Origin: a virus
Direction: 5' to 3' (one strand)
IMG/VR virus record: IMGVR_UViG_3300010400_000057
Coordinates: 1 to 21,004 of that record
DNA length: 21,004 nt
The notes under the pieces are model-generated. The model was not told the DNA's origin and ran no database searches. It saw only the letters and a list, made by a program, of their open reading frames with translations. Positions 4,719-11,550 of the stretch are shown one piece after another; the first letter of the stretch is position 1, and every line of letters begins with the position of its first letter. The position numbers and the translations under genes are program-made.

Positions 4719-5789
4719 ATGACCCGCGCCTCGCTTGCGTTCGTTCTGCTGCTCGTCAGCTTCGCCGCCCCCGCGCAGATTCAGTTTGGAACTGCGTACT
4801 CCACCGACGGCAACACCTGTCTCACGCCTAAGAACCTGGACGGCGCCACGATCACCGGCAAGGTCTGTGTGGTCCTGACGGCCTGCAAGCCGCCGATCGA
4901 CTTCAACCTCACCTGCGGCACGTTCACAGATACTTCGCACGAGAACACCGCGCCGTGTGACTACAAAGGCGGCGAGGGGAACCTCGTCAGCTTCCCGACC
5001 GGCTCTTGCACGATGACCGCCGGAGCCCTCACCGCGAAGTTCACCGTCACCGGGGCCACTCCTGTCCCGCCGACTGTTCCGCCGCCGACCTCGACGAAGC
5101 CGGGCGAAGCGAAACTGACGTGGGCGCCCTCGGCAACTTGGTCTGATGGCAGCACGCTCACCACGGGCACCGGCTACGTGATCAATTACGGGCTCACGTC
5201 CGCGGCTGCGGATCACCGTCTGGAATTGCCCGGTGCGAATCTCACGGGCTACACGATCACCGGGCTCGAGCCGGGCGTGTGGTATTTCACCGTGCAGACG
5301 GAAGCCATGACCGCTGCAAGCCCGCCCGCGCCGGTCACGAGCCTCGCCTCTACACCCGTGGTGAGTATCACGGTGGGCTCAGGCACGACACCGCCTCCGA
5401 CCTGTAGTGCCGCACCGGCTGTGGAATCGCGTCAGGTGACTTGTACGCCGCCGCTCGTAGGGAACTGGACCCAATCCCACGGGTGGACCTCGATCGCCGC
5501 TCCTGCGTGCTGGCAAGCAGATGCATGGCTACCTACGCAACCTCCGGTCGGGCAATGCGCGCTGCCTTCGCCGCTTCTCACCGCCGGACCATTGAGCTAT
5601 TCGCTAGGAGGCACCGCGACTGCTCCGACGATGACGGCGATCGGTCTCATCGCTGCCGGGCTTCCGTGCGGACCTGACACGAAGACCGTCGCCAATGTGA
5701 AGTACTGCCGCATCGTGCGCGCGCAGACCGATTTCGTGAACTGGCCGACGGACCTCAAAGCCGTCGACATCTGGGCCAAATCCCAATGA
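4719..5789 (+). CDS. Secreted-type phage protein with fibronectin type III domain
   Basis: The 356-aa product opens with a Sec signal peptide (MTRASLAFVLLLVSFAAPAQ, probable cleavage after A-P-A). A cysteine-containing beta domain (~22-110) follows, then a Pro/Thr linker (PPTVPPPTSTKPG), an FnIII-like domain (~125-215: KLTWAPSATWSDG, YTITGLEPGVWYFTVQ), another Pro/Thr linker and a Cys/Trp-rich C-terminal region (WTQSHGWTSIAAPACWQAD). FnIII domains are common in virion tails and aid weak surface binding. A cleavable signal peptide is unusual for a virion protein and implies export to the periplasm. First gene of the tail module; its stop overlaps the next ATG. Exact role unknown. Confidence 0.75.
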   Translation: MTRASLAFVLLLVSFAAPAQIQFGTAYSTDGNTCLTPKNLDGATITGKVCVVLTACKPPIDFNLTCGTFTDTSHENTAPCDYKGGEGNLVSFPTGSCTMTAGALTAKFTVTGATPVPPTVPPPTSTKPGEAKLTWAPSATWSDGSTLTTGTGYVINYGLTSAAADHRLELPGANLTGYTITGLEPGVWYFTVQTEAMTAASPPAPVTSLASTPVVSITVGSGTTPPPTCSAAPAVESRQVTCTPPLVGNWTQSHGWTSIAAPACWQADAWLPTQPPVGQCALPSPLLTAGPLSYSLGGTATAPTMTAIGLIAAGLPCGPDTKTVANVKYCRIVRAQTDFVNWPTDLKAVDIWAKSQ

Positions 5790-6142
5790 GCGCTGACTTC
5801 ACCATCCGGATCGAGATACCCCCGATCCATCTTCACCTTCACTCGGTGGCCGAGAGTTCGCTTCTCGCCGCCATTCTCGACCTCAAGGAAATCATCATGG
5901 CAAGCAATACCGAACTCACTGCGAAGCTCGATGCCGTCGCGGCCCAGCAGCAGAAGACGATCGGCGAAATCGCCGCATTGCAGACGAGCGTCACCGCCCT
6001 TAGACAGTCCGTCGCCGACCTGCAGGCCGTGATTGCAGCCGGTGGCGAGCCGCCTCCGGAGCTCGTGGCGGCAGTCGACAAAGTCGCATCGCTCGCGCAG
6101 CAGGTTGACGACGCGATCCCGGATGCCCCGCCGACCGTGTGA
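5786..6142 (+). CDS. Coiled-coil phage protein with possible internal start
   Basis: The ATG at 5786 overlaps the previous stop (ATGA), giving 118 aa: a beta-like N-terminus (MSADFTIRIEIPPIHLHLHS), then a heptad-rich coiled coil (ELTAKLDAVAAQQQKTIGEI, ALQTSVTALRQSVADLQ) and a Pro-rich joint before a last helix. An in-frame ATG at 5897 (MASNTELTAKL) is preceded by AAGGAA at good spacing and could make an 81-aa short form consisting only of the coiled coil. A trimerising or tail-associated role fits the module; no specific family recognised. Confidence 0.72.
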   Translation: MSADFTIRIEIPPIHLHLHSVAESSLLAAILDLKEIIMASNTELTAKLDAVAAQQQKTIGEIAALQTSVTALRQSVADLQAVIAAGGEPPPELVAAVDKVASLAQQVDDAIPDAPPTV

Positions 6143-6381
6143 TGAGGCCACTGCGCAAGGCCGTGACGATGTTTGCCGCACGCTACGTAATGCGTGCGAT
6201 CTACCAATGCGGCGGCAACGTCACGGCCGCGGCTCGTCAGTTGGGCATCACCCGCTCGCACGTGTACGTCGTCCTGCGCCGGAATGGCATTGCTCGCGTG
6301 GCGAGCTCGACCTACCAAAAGCCGGGCCGGCCGCTGCACACCTTCACGACCTCACCGAGGCAGGACGAAGCGAGTCACTGA
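6139..6381 (+). CDS. Fis-type HTH protein in the tail module
   Basis: GTG 6139 or ATG 6142 starts an 80-aa protein containing an HTH_8 (Fis C-terminal type) motif: AARYVMRAIYQCGGNVTAAA then RQLGITRSHVYVVLRRNGI. In Fis and NtrC-type proteins this domain binds DNA as a dimer. The tail after it (TYQKPGRPLHTFTTSPRQDE) is short and basic. It starts across the previous stop and its TGA shares a base with the next ATG (TGATG). A DNA-binding gene among tail-fibre genes suggests local control or a conserved moron; function inferred only. Confidence 0.78.
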   Translation: MMRPLRKAVTMFAARYVMRAIYQCGGNVTAAARQLGITRSHVYVVLRRNGIARVASSTYQKPGRPLHTFTTSPRQDEASH

Positions 6382-6665
6382 TGCCGTTCATCCTGACGGG
6401 GGATACGAGTGAGCACGGCAGCCCTGCGCCGGTTCTGGTGCTCGACAGCAATGACCAGCAGGTGCTGGTGCATCCCAACTCCCTTGCCTCAGGGGATGTG
6501 ATCGTCTTCGCCAATCGCGGCCTTGCGACCTCCGCGGCGGCTCGTATGGCGCTGCCACTTGAGCTTGTGGAGCTCACCGCGATCGAGAACGACAACCTTG
6601 GCCGCTTCGACATGCGAAGCGTGATCGCACGCGAAAAAATCTCGAGCAAGGTGAGGCAGGTGTGA
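6381..6665 (+). CDS. Hypothetical tail-module protein (94 aa)
   Basis: The ATG at 6381 overlaps the previous TGA by one base; a longer frame upstream is a shadow of the HTH gene. The product (MPFILTGDTSEHGSPAPVLV) is beta-rich in its first 60 residues, with VLVLDSNDQQVLVHPNSLAS and GDVIVFANRG strands, and ends with a charged segment (FDMRSVIAREKISSKVRQV). No signal or membrane segment. Neighbours are fibre-like proteins, so a small virion-tail component is likely but not shown. Confidence 0.72.
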   Translation: MPFILTGDTSEHGSPAPVLVLDSNDQQVLVHPNSLASGDVIVFANRGLATSAAARMALPLELVELTAIENDNLGRFDMRSVIAREKISSKVRQV

Positions 6666-6666
6666 T

Positions 6667-7377
6667 GTGGCACTCGGATTCGTCCAGGTCGCCGCGGTCT
6701 CAGGCTTCAGCACCACCTCCTACACGGTCCCCATCTCGACCCCGACGCAGAACAATCTGCTCGTCTCGACGATGTTCACGCGCGGTACTGCCGCGATCAA
6801 TCCGACCGGATTCACCACCGCTATCGAGGTGGTCAATTCCACTGAGGATGATCGTGAGCGCATTACGTACAAGATCGCAGGGGTTGCCGAGCCTGGGCCG
6901 GTGTGGAGTGGACTTGATACGGGGGATGGCGCCGGCACCTGTGCGGACTGCTACGAATTCTCAGGCAACGACACGGTCTCCCCGCTTGATCGCACGGCGA
7001 GCACGGGCCGCACCGCCACCGTCACCTCGGTTGCCAGCGGCACGACCTCGGCCCTTCTCGACCCGGATGAGGTGTGTGTGGCGGCCTGCGCTCATCGCGG
7101 GCTCGTCAATGTCTCGACGATGTCGAACAACTACACCCAGGGGACGGACATCAACGATGGCGCCCCGACGGGCATGTGTGGCCTGCAAAGCGGCTACCGC
7201 ATCGTCGCCTCCAATTCTGCGCAGAGCACGACCTTCAGTTGGAACAACGCGGACACCGTCATGGCGGCCATTGCGACTTTCAAGCTCGAACGACTCAAGG
7301 AAATCGGCCCGCCCGCGCGACGCAAACCCCGTCAGGGCGGCCTAGTGATGGACCTCAATCTCAAAGAGTGGTGGTGA
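6667..7377 (+). CDS. Putative tail fibre/appendage protein
   Basis: GTG 6667, one base after the previous stop, begins a 236-aa protein (MALGFVQVAAVSGFSTTSYT). It is rich in Thr, Ser, Ala, Gly and Val with alternating beta strands (NLLVSTMFTRGT, ERITYKIAGVAE, RTATVTSVASGT) and ends in a typical jelly-roll-like closing (YRIVASNSAQSTTFSWNNAD, VMAAIATFKLE). This pattern is that of small beta-sandwich appendage proteins encoded in phage tail-fibre operons. The C-terminal 35 residues are basic and end in KEWW. The stop overlaps the next ATG. No specific name can be given. Confidence 0.7.
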   Translation: MALGFVQVAAVSGFSTTSYTVPISTPTQNNLLVSTMFTRGTAAINPTGFTTAIEVVNSTEDDRERITYKIAGVAEPGPVWSGLDTGDGAGTCADCYEFSGNDTVSPLDRTASTGRTATVTSVASGTTSALLDPDEVCVAACAHRGLVNVSTMSNNYTQGTDINDGAPTGMCGLQSGYRIVASNSAQSTTFSWNNADTVMAAIATFKLERLKEIGPPARRKPRQGGLVMDLNLKEWW

Positions 7378-7595
7378 TGATCACAGTGCAACTGCAACCC
7401 GACGGTCCGATCACCGAAATGGACGAGTCCCTGCTCGAGAAGCGCGAGGGCGTCATCGACAACGACGTGGAGTACACGACGTGGGTCGAGTATTGGATCC
7501 CCGGAACGACTGACCGCGCGGTGCATCGCTCGGTCCATGTTCACCTGAAGCAGGGACTGATTTTGAACCCTGTGCAAGGTCAAATCGGTGGGTAA
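7377..7595 (+). CDS. Hypothetical protein (72 aa)
   Basis: The ATG at 7377 shares a base with the upstream TGA. The product (MITVQLQPDGPITEMDESLL) has acidic helical and beta segments (YTTWVEYWIPGTTDRAVHRS) and a hydrophobic C-terminus (VHLKQGLILNPVQGQIGG). The HNH endonuclease gene starts eight bases before its stop, so its 3' end may have been reshaped by that insertion. Longer in-frame sequence upstream is a shadow of the preceding gene. No family recognised. Confidence 0.65.
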   Translation: MITVQLQPDGPITEMDESLLEKREGVIDNDVEYTTWVEYWIPGTTDRAVHRSVHVHLKQGLILNPVQGQIGG

Positions 7596-8025
7596 GCCAG
7601 CAGCGGAGCGATTTCTTTCGTACGTAGCCAAGGCGAACAGCGGCTGCTGGGAATGGACTGGCTACCGTTTGCCGAGAGGGTATGGCCTGTTCAGCATGAA
7701 CGGCTCGCACGTTCTAGCGCATCGGGCCGCTTATGAATTGTTCAAAGGCGAGATAGACGACGGAATGCTCGTGATGCATTCCTGTGACAACCCGAGCTGC
7801 GTGAATCCCGATCACCTCACCAGCGGCTCACAGAAGGACAACATGGCAGATGCCGCGCGCAAAGGGCGGACTGCACAGAAACAAAGGCACGGACGCTGCA
7901 AGCTGACTGCTTCGCAAGTTGAAGCGATTCGCGCAGCGGAAGGCTCTCAGTACGAAATCGCGCGCCGATTTAGCATCAGTCAGACGCATGTCTGGCAGTT
8001 GAAACATCGAGCGCGCTGGTCCTAA
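7588..8025 (+). CDS. HNH homing endonuclease (HNH_3 type)
   Basis: Begins at GTG 7588 inside the end of the previous gene and encodes 145 aa. The catalytic domain is diagnostic: CWEWTG and GYGLF near the N-terminus, AHRAAYELFKGEI, then H-x-CDNPSCVNPDHL (~68-81) followed by GSQKDNMADAARKGR. This is the free-standing HNH_3 family of phage homing endonucleases, which cut intron-less alleles and spread by repair. The C-terminal RCKLTASQVEAIRAAEG plus YEIARRFSISQTHVWQLK is an HTH that would supply target specificity. It stands between two tail genes, not inside an intron, so it is a free-standing mobile gene. Confidence 0.92.
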   Translation: MGKPAAERFLSYVAKANSGCWEWTGYRLPRGYGLFSMNGSHVLAHRAAYELFKGEIDDGMLVMHSCDNPSCVNPDHLTSGSQKDNMADAARKGRTAQKQRHGRCKLTASQVEAIRAAEGSQYEIARRFSISQTHVWQLKHRARWS

Positions 8026-8034
8026 TTCGGAGGA

Positions 8035-8466
8035 TTGGCAGCCATCGCAAATACTCAGGAAGTGGGCTACACCGCCAAACAGGCCGCGCTCGCCGCGATC
8101 GTCAACGCCGTCTCGCTCAAAGCGGCACTCTACCTCGTCAGCGCGACGACCAACGGCAGCAATGGGGCGTATACCGCAACCGGTGAAGTCACCGGGACGA
8201 ACTACACCGCAGGCGGAGTCGCGGTCACCAATGCGAACACGGCCGGCCTCACCTCATCGACCACGTTCTGGACGCCTTCCGCCTCGATCGTCTACACGAC
8301 CGTCACACTCTCGACCGCCTTTGATGCGGTGATGATCTACGACACCGGCCAGAGCAATCGCAATCTCGGTGTCTTCACCTTCGGCAGTCAGACGGTCACC
8401 GCCGGCACCTTCACCCTCACGATGCCGACGAACAACAGCTCGACCGCGCTCATCCGCGCGACCTGA
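8035..8466 (+). CDS. Putative tail protein (beta-rich, 143 aa)
   Basis: The frame opens after the HNH gene and encodes a Thr/Ala/Asn-rich beta protein (residues AIANTQEVGYTAKQAALAAI, then NAVSLKAALYLVSATTNGSN) resembling small virion proteins built from repeated beta hairpins. The start is uncertain. TTG 8035 follows GGAGGA with no spacer, which is too close; ATC 8044 has a good nine-base spacing and would give IANTQEVGYTAK. No ATG or GTG is available nearby. The gene end is followed by a strong AGGAGG site for the next gene. Confidence 0.7.
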   Translation: MAAIANTQEVGYTAKQAALAAIVNAVSLKAALYLVSATTNGSNGAYTATGEVTGTNYTAGGVAVTNANTAGLTSSTTFWTPSASIVYTTVTLSTAFDAVMIYDTGQSNRNLGVFTFGSQTVTAGTFTLTMPTNNSSTALIRAT

Positions 8467-8476
8467 AGGAGGCGAC

Positions 8477-8680
8477 ATGAGCCTTGCCAGTGATTACGCC
8501 GCCGCGGAGGCGGCCACGAATGCGACGGTTCCGACTCCATGGACTGGCCCCGGAGGGCTTCTCACCGCCACGGTGCTCGAGGATGGCAGTTGTCTCCTCG
8601 TCGTGAGCGGGCGGCGCTATCCGGTTCCCGGAGTGGTGCTTCTGTCCTTCGCGGCGTGGGTCAATTCGACTTTCGGCTAG
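8477..8680 (+). CDS. Hypothetical tail-module protein (67 aa)
   Basis: The ATG at 8477 has an excellent AGGAGG six bases upstream, so the longer in-frame ORF is rejected. The product (MSLASDYAAAEAATNATVPT) is a short helix followed by a beta-hairpin-rich region (GGLLTATVLEDGSCLLVVSG, RRYPVPGVVLLSF), similar in style to the other small tail-module proteins. It ends four bases before the GIY-YIG gene. Unknown function. Confidence 0.72.
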   Translation: MSLASDYAAAEAATNATVPTPWTGPGGLLTATVLEDGSCLLVVSGRRYPVPGVVLLSFAAWVNSTFG

Positions 8681-8683
8681 CTA

Positions 8684-9250
8684 GTGACATCCACGGTCTA
8701 CTCGTTGAGTGCAGCCGATGGCGAAGTTCGCTACATCGGAGTCACGCGTGCGTCTCTGAATGTACGCCTGACCAAGCATTGCTCAGATGCCAAGCAGCGA
8801 TGTTCGTTACCAGTTCATTGCTGGATTGTAGCTTTACCGCAGCGACCGACGATCAAGGCGCTATGCATCGTCGCGGATCGTCATGCGTGGGAGTACGAGC
8901 GACGATTCATAGCCGGTTTCAGGAAGTTTGGCGCCGCACTTTTGAATCAAACGGCGGGGGGGCGAGGTTTCAAAGGCCTGCTCAAACGCGGCGCGGTATG
9001 GAACAAGGGGAAACCATTCCTGCAGATGATCGGCAATCAGTATGCCGCTGGGCGAAAGTCCCCAGCGCATGCCATCGAAGCACGGGCTATTGCGAACAGA
9101 GAGTCATGGGCTGATCCGGAGCGCAGAGCCAAACGACAAGCTGCGATCGCTGCTGTAAATGCCAGCCCTGAAACGAAGAGGCGCAGATCAGATGCGATAA
9201 AAGAGTTTTGGCGTAAACGTAAGGAGAAGGCAAATTCTGCTCCTTACTAG
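8684..9250 (+). CDS. GIY-YIG homing endonuclease
   Basis: GTG 8684, three bases after the previous stop, starts a 188-aa protein without its own ribosome site, so translation probably depends on reinitiation. The GIY-YIG nuclease core is visible: VYSLSAADGEVRYIGVT (~5-21; tyrosine pair and Y-I-G), catalytic arginine in LNVRLTKHC, glutamate in AWEYERRFIAGF and the closing NQTAGGRG. The C-terminal half (VWNKGKPF, then ADPERRAKRQAAIAAVNASP and ETKRRRSDAIKEFWRKR) resembles the NUMOD3-type DNA-binding repeats of phage homing enzymes. It is a second endonuclease, of a different family, 0.66 kb from the HNH gene. Confidence 0.88.
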   Translation: MTSTVYSLSAADGEVRYIGVTRASLNVRLTKHCSDAKQRCSLPVHCWIVALPQRPTIKALCIVADRHAWEYERRFIAGFRKFGAALLNQTAGGRGFKGLLKRGAVWNKGKPFLQMIGNQYAAGRKSPAHAIEARAIANRESWADPERRAKRQAAIAAVNASPETKRRRSDAIKEFWRKRKEKANSAPY

Positions 9251-10574
9251 TACGAGTGACGTCATCCGGATCATTACCGGAAGTGCGGCTGCGGTCGATT
9301 GCCACGCGTCATGGATGGATAACGCCTCCGGCACGATCACCCCGGGACGCACCAACACCGCATCGATCAGCACGGCCACGACGACGACGGTCGTCGCATC
9401 CCCCGGCGCCAGCACACAGCGCAACGTCAAGAACCTGACCGTCCACAACACTCACGCGACGGTTTCGACAACGGTCACCATCGAGCATTTCGATGGGACG
9501 AACGCCGAAACCTTGTGGGACGGAACACTCCTCGCCGGCGAATCGGTGATTCAGGATGAGATCGGCGTCTGGACGGCCTACACCTCCGGCGGCATCCCCA
9601 AGACGACGACGTTCGTCGGTCCCGCGGATGTGCAGATCTTCACCGCCACAGGCGCCAACACCTGGACCAAGCCCACCTCGTTCACCCCGAAAGTGGTGAT
9701 CGTGAAATTGTGGGCGGCCGGAGGCGGAGGGGGCGCCGGAGCTTCGCTCGCGACGGCGGTGATCGCCAAAGGTGGAGGGGGTGGAGGAGGCGGTGGATTC
9801 GCGCGCGAGAGTTACAACGCCGCAGACCTGGGCGCCACGGTCACCGTCACGATCGGTGCGGGCGGGGCTGCGGGGACTCCCGGCGCGGCCGGTGCCGCCG
9901 GTGGAAATGGCGGCGTCGGCGGCAATAGCACCTTCGGGACCTCGCTCACCGTCTTTGGCGGGGGTGGCGGGGCGGGTGGCGCTATCAGCGGTGTGGCGAC
10001 CGGCGGCGGTGGCGGTGGGGGCTCGGGAGGTGCTGGTGGAGTCGGCAGCACCACGGGCGGCACCGGAGGATTGCCGACCGCGGCCACCAACGGATCAGGG
10101 GGGCAGGGCGTCACGGGAGCGGCCGCCACGGGGACCTCAGCCAATGCGGAATTCGGTGGCGCGGGTGGCGCGGGCATCAACGCGACCCCGACGGGCGGTG
10201 CGGTAGGAGGCTCGAGCCTTTTCGCAGGCGGCGGAGGAGGCGCGGGCGGAAGTCACAACGCGACTCCGGCCATTGTCGCAGGAGGGGCCGGGGGCTCCTC
10301 CAATTCCTACACCGCAGGGGGTGGAGGATCGGTCGGTACCGATGGCGCCTCGCCGACCGCAGGAACCGCAGGAGCCGCTGGCGCCAGTGACAAGGGCGGT
10401 GCGGGCGGTGGTGGTGGTGGAACGACGGTGACGGCTTCAACCAACGGCGCAGCGGGCGGGGCCGGCGGACGCGGCGGTGGCGGTGGCGGCGGAGGAGGCG
10501 TGGGCCAGAACCCCGGCCTGGGAGGGGCGGGTGGCCTCGGCGGCAATGGCTACTGCGTCGTCTTCACCTGGTAG
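9234..10574 (+). CDS. Polyglycine-rich tail adhesin
   Basis: An N-terminal beta domain (TSDVIRIITG, SWMDNASGTITPGRTNTA, VKNLTVHNTHATVSTTV) is followed by FTATGANTWTKPTSFTPKVV, the hallmark strand before phage glycine-rich domains, and then about 270 residues of Gly runs ending GGNGYCVVFTW. Such domains pack as polyglycine-II helices and form receptor-binding tips, as in T-even gp38-type adhesins. The first ATG is at 9315, but the frame codes conserved-looking sequence back to 9234 and AAGGAG (9221-9226) is correctly spaced for ATT 9234 (or CTG 9237). I therefore place the start there, overlapping the end of the GIY-YIG gene. Likely host-recognition protein. Confidence 0.8.
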   Translation: MLLLTSTSDVIRIITGSAAAVDCHASWMDNASGTITPGRTNTASISTATTTTVVASPGASTQRNVKNLTVHNTHATVSTTVTIEHFDGTNAETLWDGTLLAGESVIQDEIGVWTAYTSGGIPKTTTFVGPADVQIFTATGANTWTKPTSFTPKVVIVKLWAAGGGGGAGASLATAVIAKGGGGGGGGGFARESYNAADLGATVTVTIGAGGAAGTPGAAGAAGGNGGVGGNSTFGTSLTVFGGGGGAGGAISGVATGGGGGGGSGGAGGVGSTTGGTGGLPTAATNGSGGQGVTGAAATGTSANAEFGGAGGAGINATPTGGAVGGSSLFAGGGGGAGGSHNATPAIVAGGAGGSSNSYTAGGGGSVGTDGASPTAGTAGAAGASDKGGAGGGGGGTTVTASTNGAAGGAGGRGGGGGGGGGVGQNPGLGGAGGLGGNGYCVVFTW

Positions 10575-10583
10575 TCGCAGTGA

Positions 10584-11528
10584 ATGAGCAACGACCTGAT
10601 TCTGGAAAAGTGGTTCGACTGGGACCTGCCCGCGACCACGTCCTCGAATGTCACCGTCGGGCTATCGGGTCAGTCGATCGCCTTTCTCGCCGGGACGCTC
10701 ACGCCCTCGACCACCAAGGCCCTCACGGGTCAGGCCGAAACCTATGCGATCGGCGCTCTGGCTCCAGTCAATGCGCCCGCACTCACCGGCAGCGCGATCG
10801 CCTTCAGCAGTGGAGCTCTGCTCGCCGCAGCGAATGTGGCGCTCGTCGGTTCCGCGGAGACCTACAGCACAGGCTCGCTCACCCCGAGTACCTCAGTCGG
10901 CCTCACCGGCCAGTTGATCAGCTTCAGCACCGGCACCTTCTCGCCCCAGATCGGCGGCGATGTGACGGTTGCGCTCACCGGCACCGTACTCAGCTTCGCC
11001 CCTGGAACTCTCTCGGGCGATCACACGCTCAGCCTCAACGGACAGGCGGCGAGCTTCAGTGCCGGAGCCCTCACCCCGACGCCGCTCATAGGGCTATCGG
11101 GTGCGGCGCTCGCCACGTCAACAGGCGCACTTACCCCCTCGAGCGATGTGTCGCTCACGGGCGCGCAGCTCCTCTTCAGCACAGGCACGATCAGCGCACA
11201 GGCCGGCGGGGATATCACCCTCGCCCTCACCGGAGCGAGCTTCGCATTCAATGCGGGGCAGCTCGGCCCCTCCGGTGGGGATCAGCCCGAGACTCCACAG
11301 GTGGGCAGCGGCGCCGCTCAGCGCGAAGCCCCAAGGACCCTGCGGGATATCGAGCGCGAGCTATTCCGCGCCGTCGAGCCGTTCGAGAATCCCGAGATCA
11401 CGTTGCCTATCCCGCGCATGACCGAGAGGGCACAGCCCACCAACATTTCCATCGATATCCCGGTCATCGCACCGCGCGCCGTACGCTACGATGTTGAAAT
11501 CATGAGCATTCTGTGGATGTTGTCGTGA
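10584..11528 (+). CDS. Tail/virion protein with ten ~20-residue repeats
   Basis: This 314-aa protein begins MSNDLILEKWFDWDLPATTS. Residues ~22-230 are ten repeats of the form (V/A)xLTGQxxxFSxGxLTPxx: the L-x-G core falls at 27, 47, 67, 87, 107, 131, 151, 171, 191 and 215. The C-terminal ~80 residues differ: a Pro/Gln linker, an acidic helix (TLRDIERELFRAVEPFENPE) and a hydrophobic end (DVEIMSILWMLS). The repeats probably form a regular beta solenoid or fibre shaft; the C-terminus could be an anchor. It is the last gene before the terminase. Repeats of this kind occur in other phage tail regions, but I know of no assigned function. Confidence 0.77.
   Translation: MSNDLILEKWFDWDLPATTSSNVTVGLSGQSIAFLAGTLTPSTTKALTGQAETYAIGALAPVNAPALTGSAIAFSSGALLAAANVALVGSAETYSTGSLTPSTSVGLTGQLISFSTGTFSPQIGGDVTVALTGTVLSFAPGTLSGDHTLSLNGQAASFSAGALTPTPLIGLSGAALATSTGALTPSSDVSLTGAQLLFSTGTISAQAGGDITLALTGASFAFNAGQLGPSGGDQPETPQVGSGAAQREAPRTLRDIERELFRAVEPFENPEITLPIPRMTERAQPTNISIDIPVIAPRAVRYDVEIMSILWMLS
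10662..11267 (+). repeat. Ten tandem in-frame ~60-bp coding repeats
   Basis: The repeat unit is 20 codons, except that units 6 and 10 are preceded by a four-codon insertion containing Gly-Gly-Asp-Val/Ile-Thr. The in-frame period (60 or 72 bp) shows a protein-level repeat. The amino-acid pattern is more conserved than the DNA, so the array is old rather than newly amplified. Confidence 0.8.
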
Positions 11529-11550
11529 GCCATTTAACAGTGCGATAACA

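Noticed and set aside
9812-10546. Proline-rich minus-strand and Arg-rich plus-strand frames in the glycine-rich gene
   Set aside because: They are direct by-products of GGN codon runs: the reverse complement of Gly codons reads as Pro, and shifted frames read as Arg. Not genes.
4719-11528. Diversity-generating retroelement, as in BPP-1
   Set aside because: BPP-1 carries one, so I looked for a reverse transcriptase and template/variable repeats. No RT motif (YxDD) or near-identical repeat pair is visible in the window.
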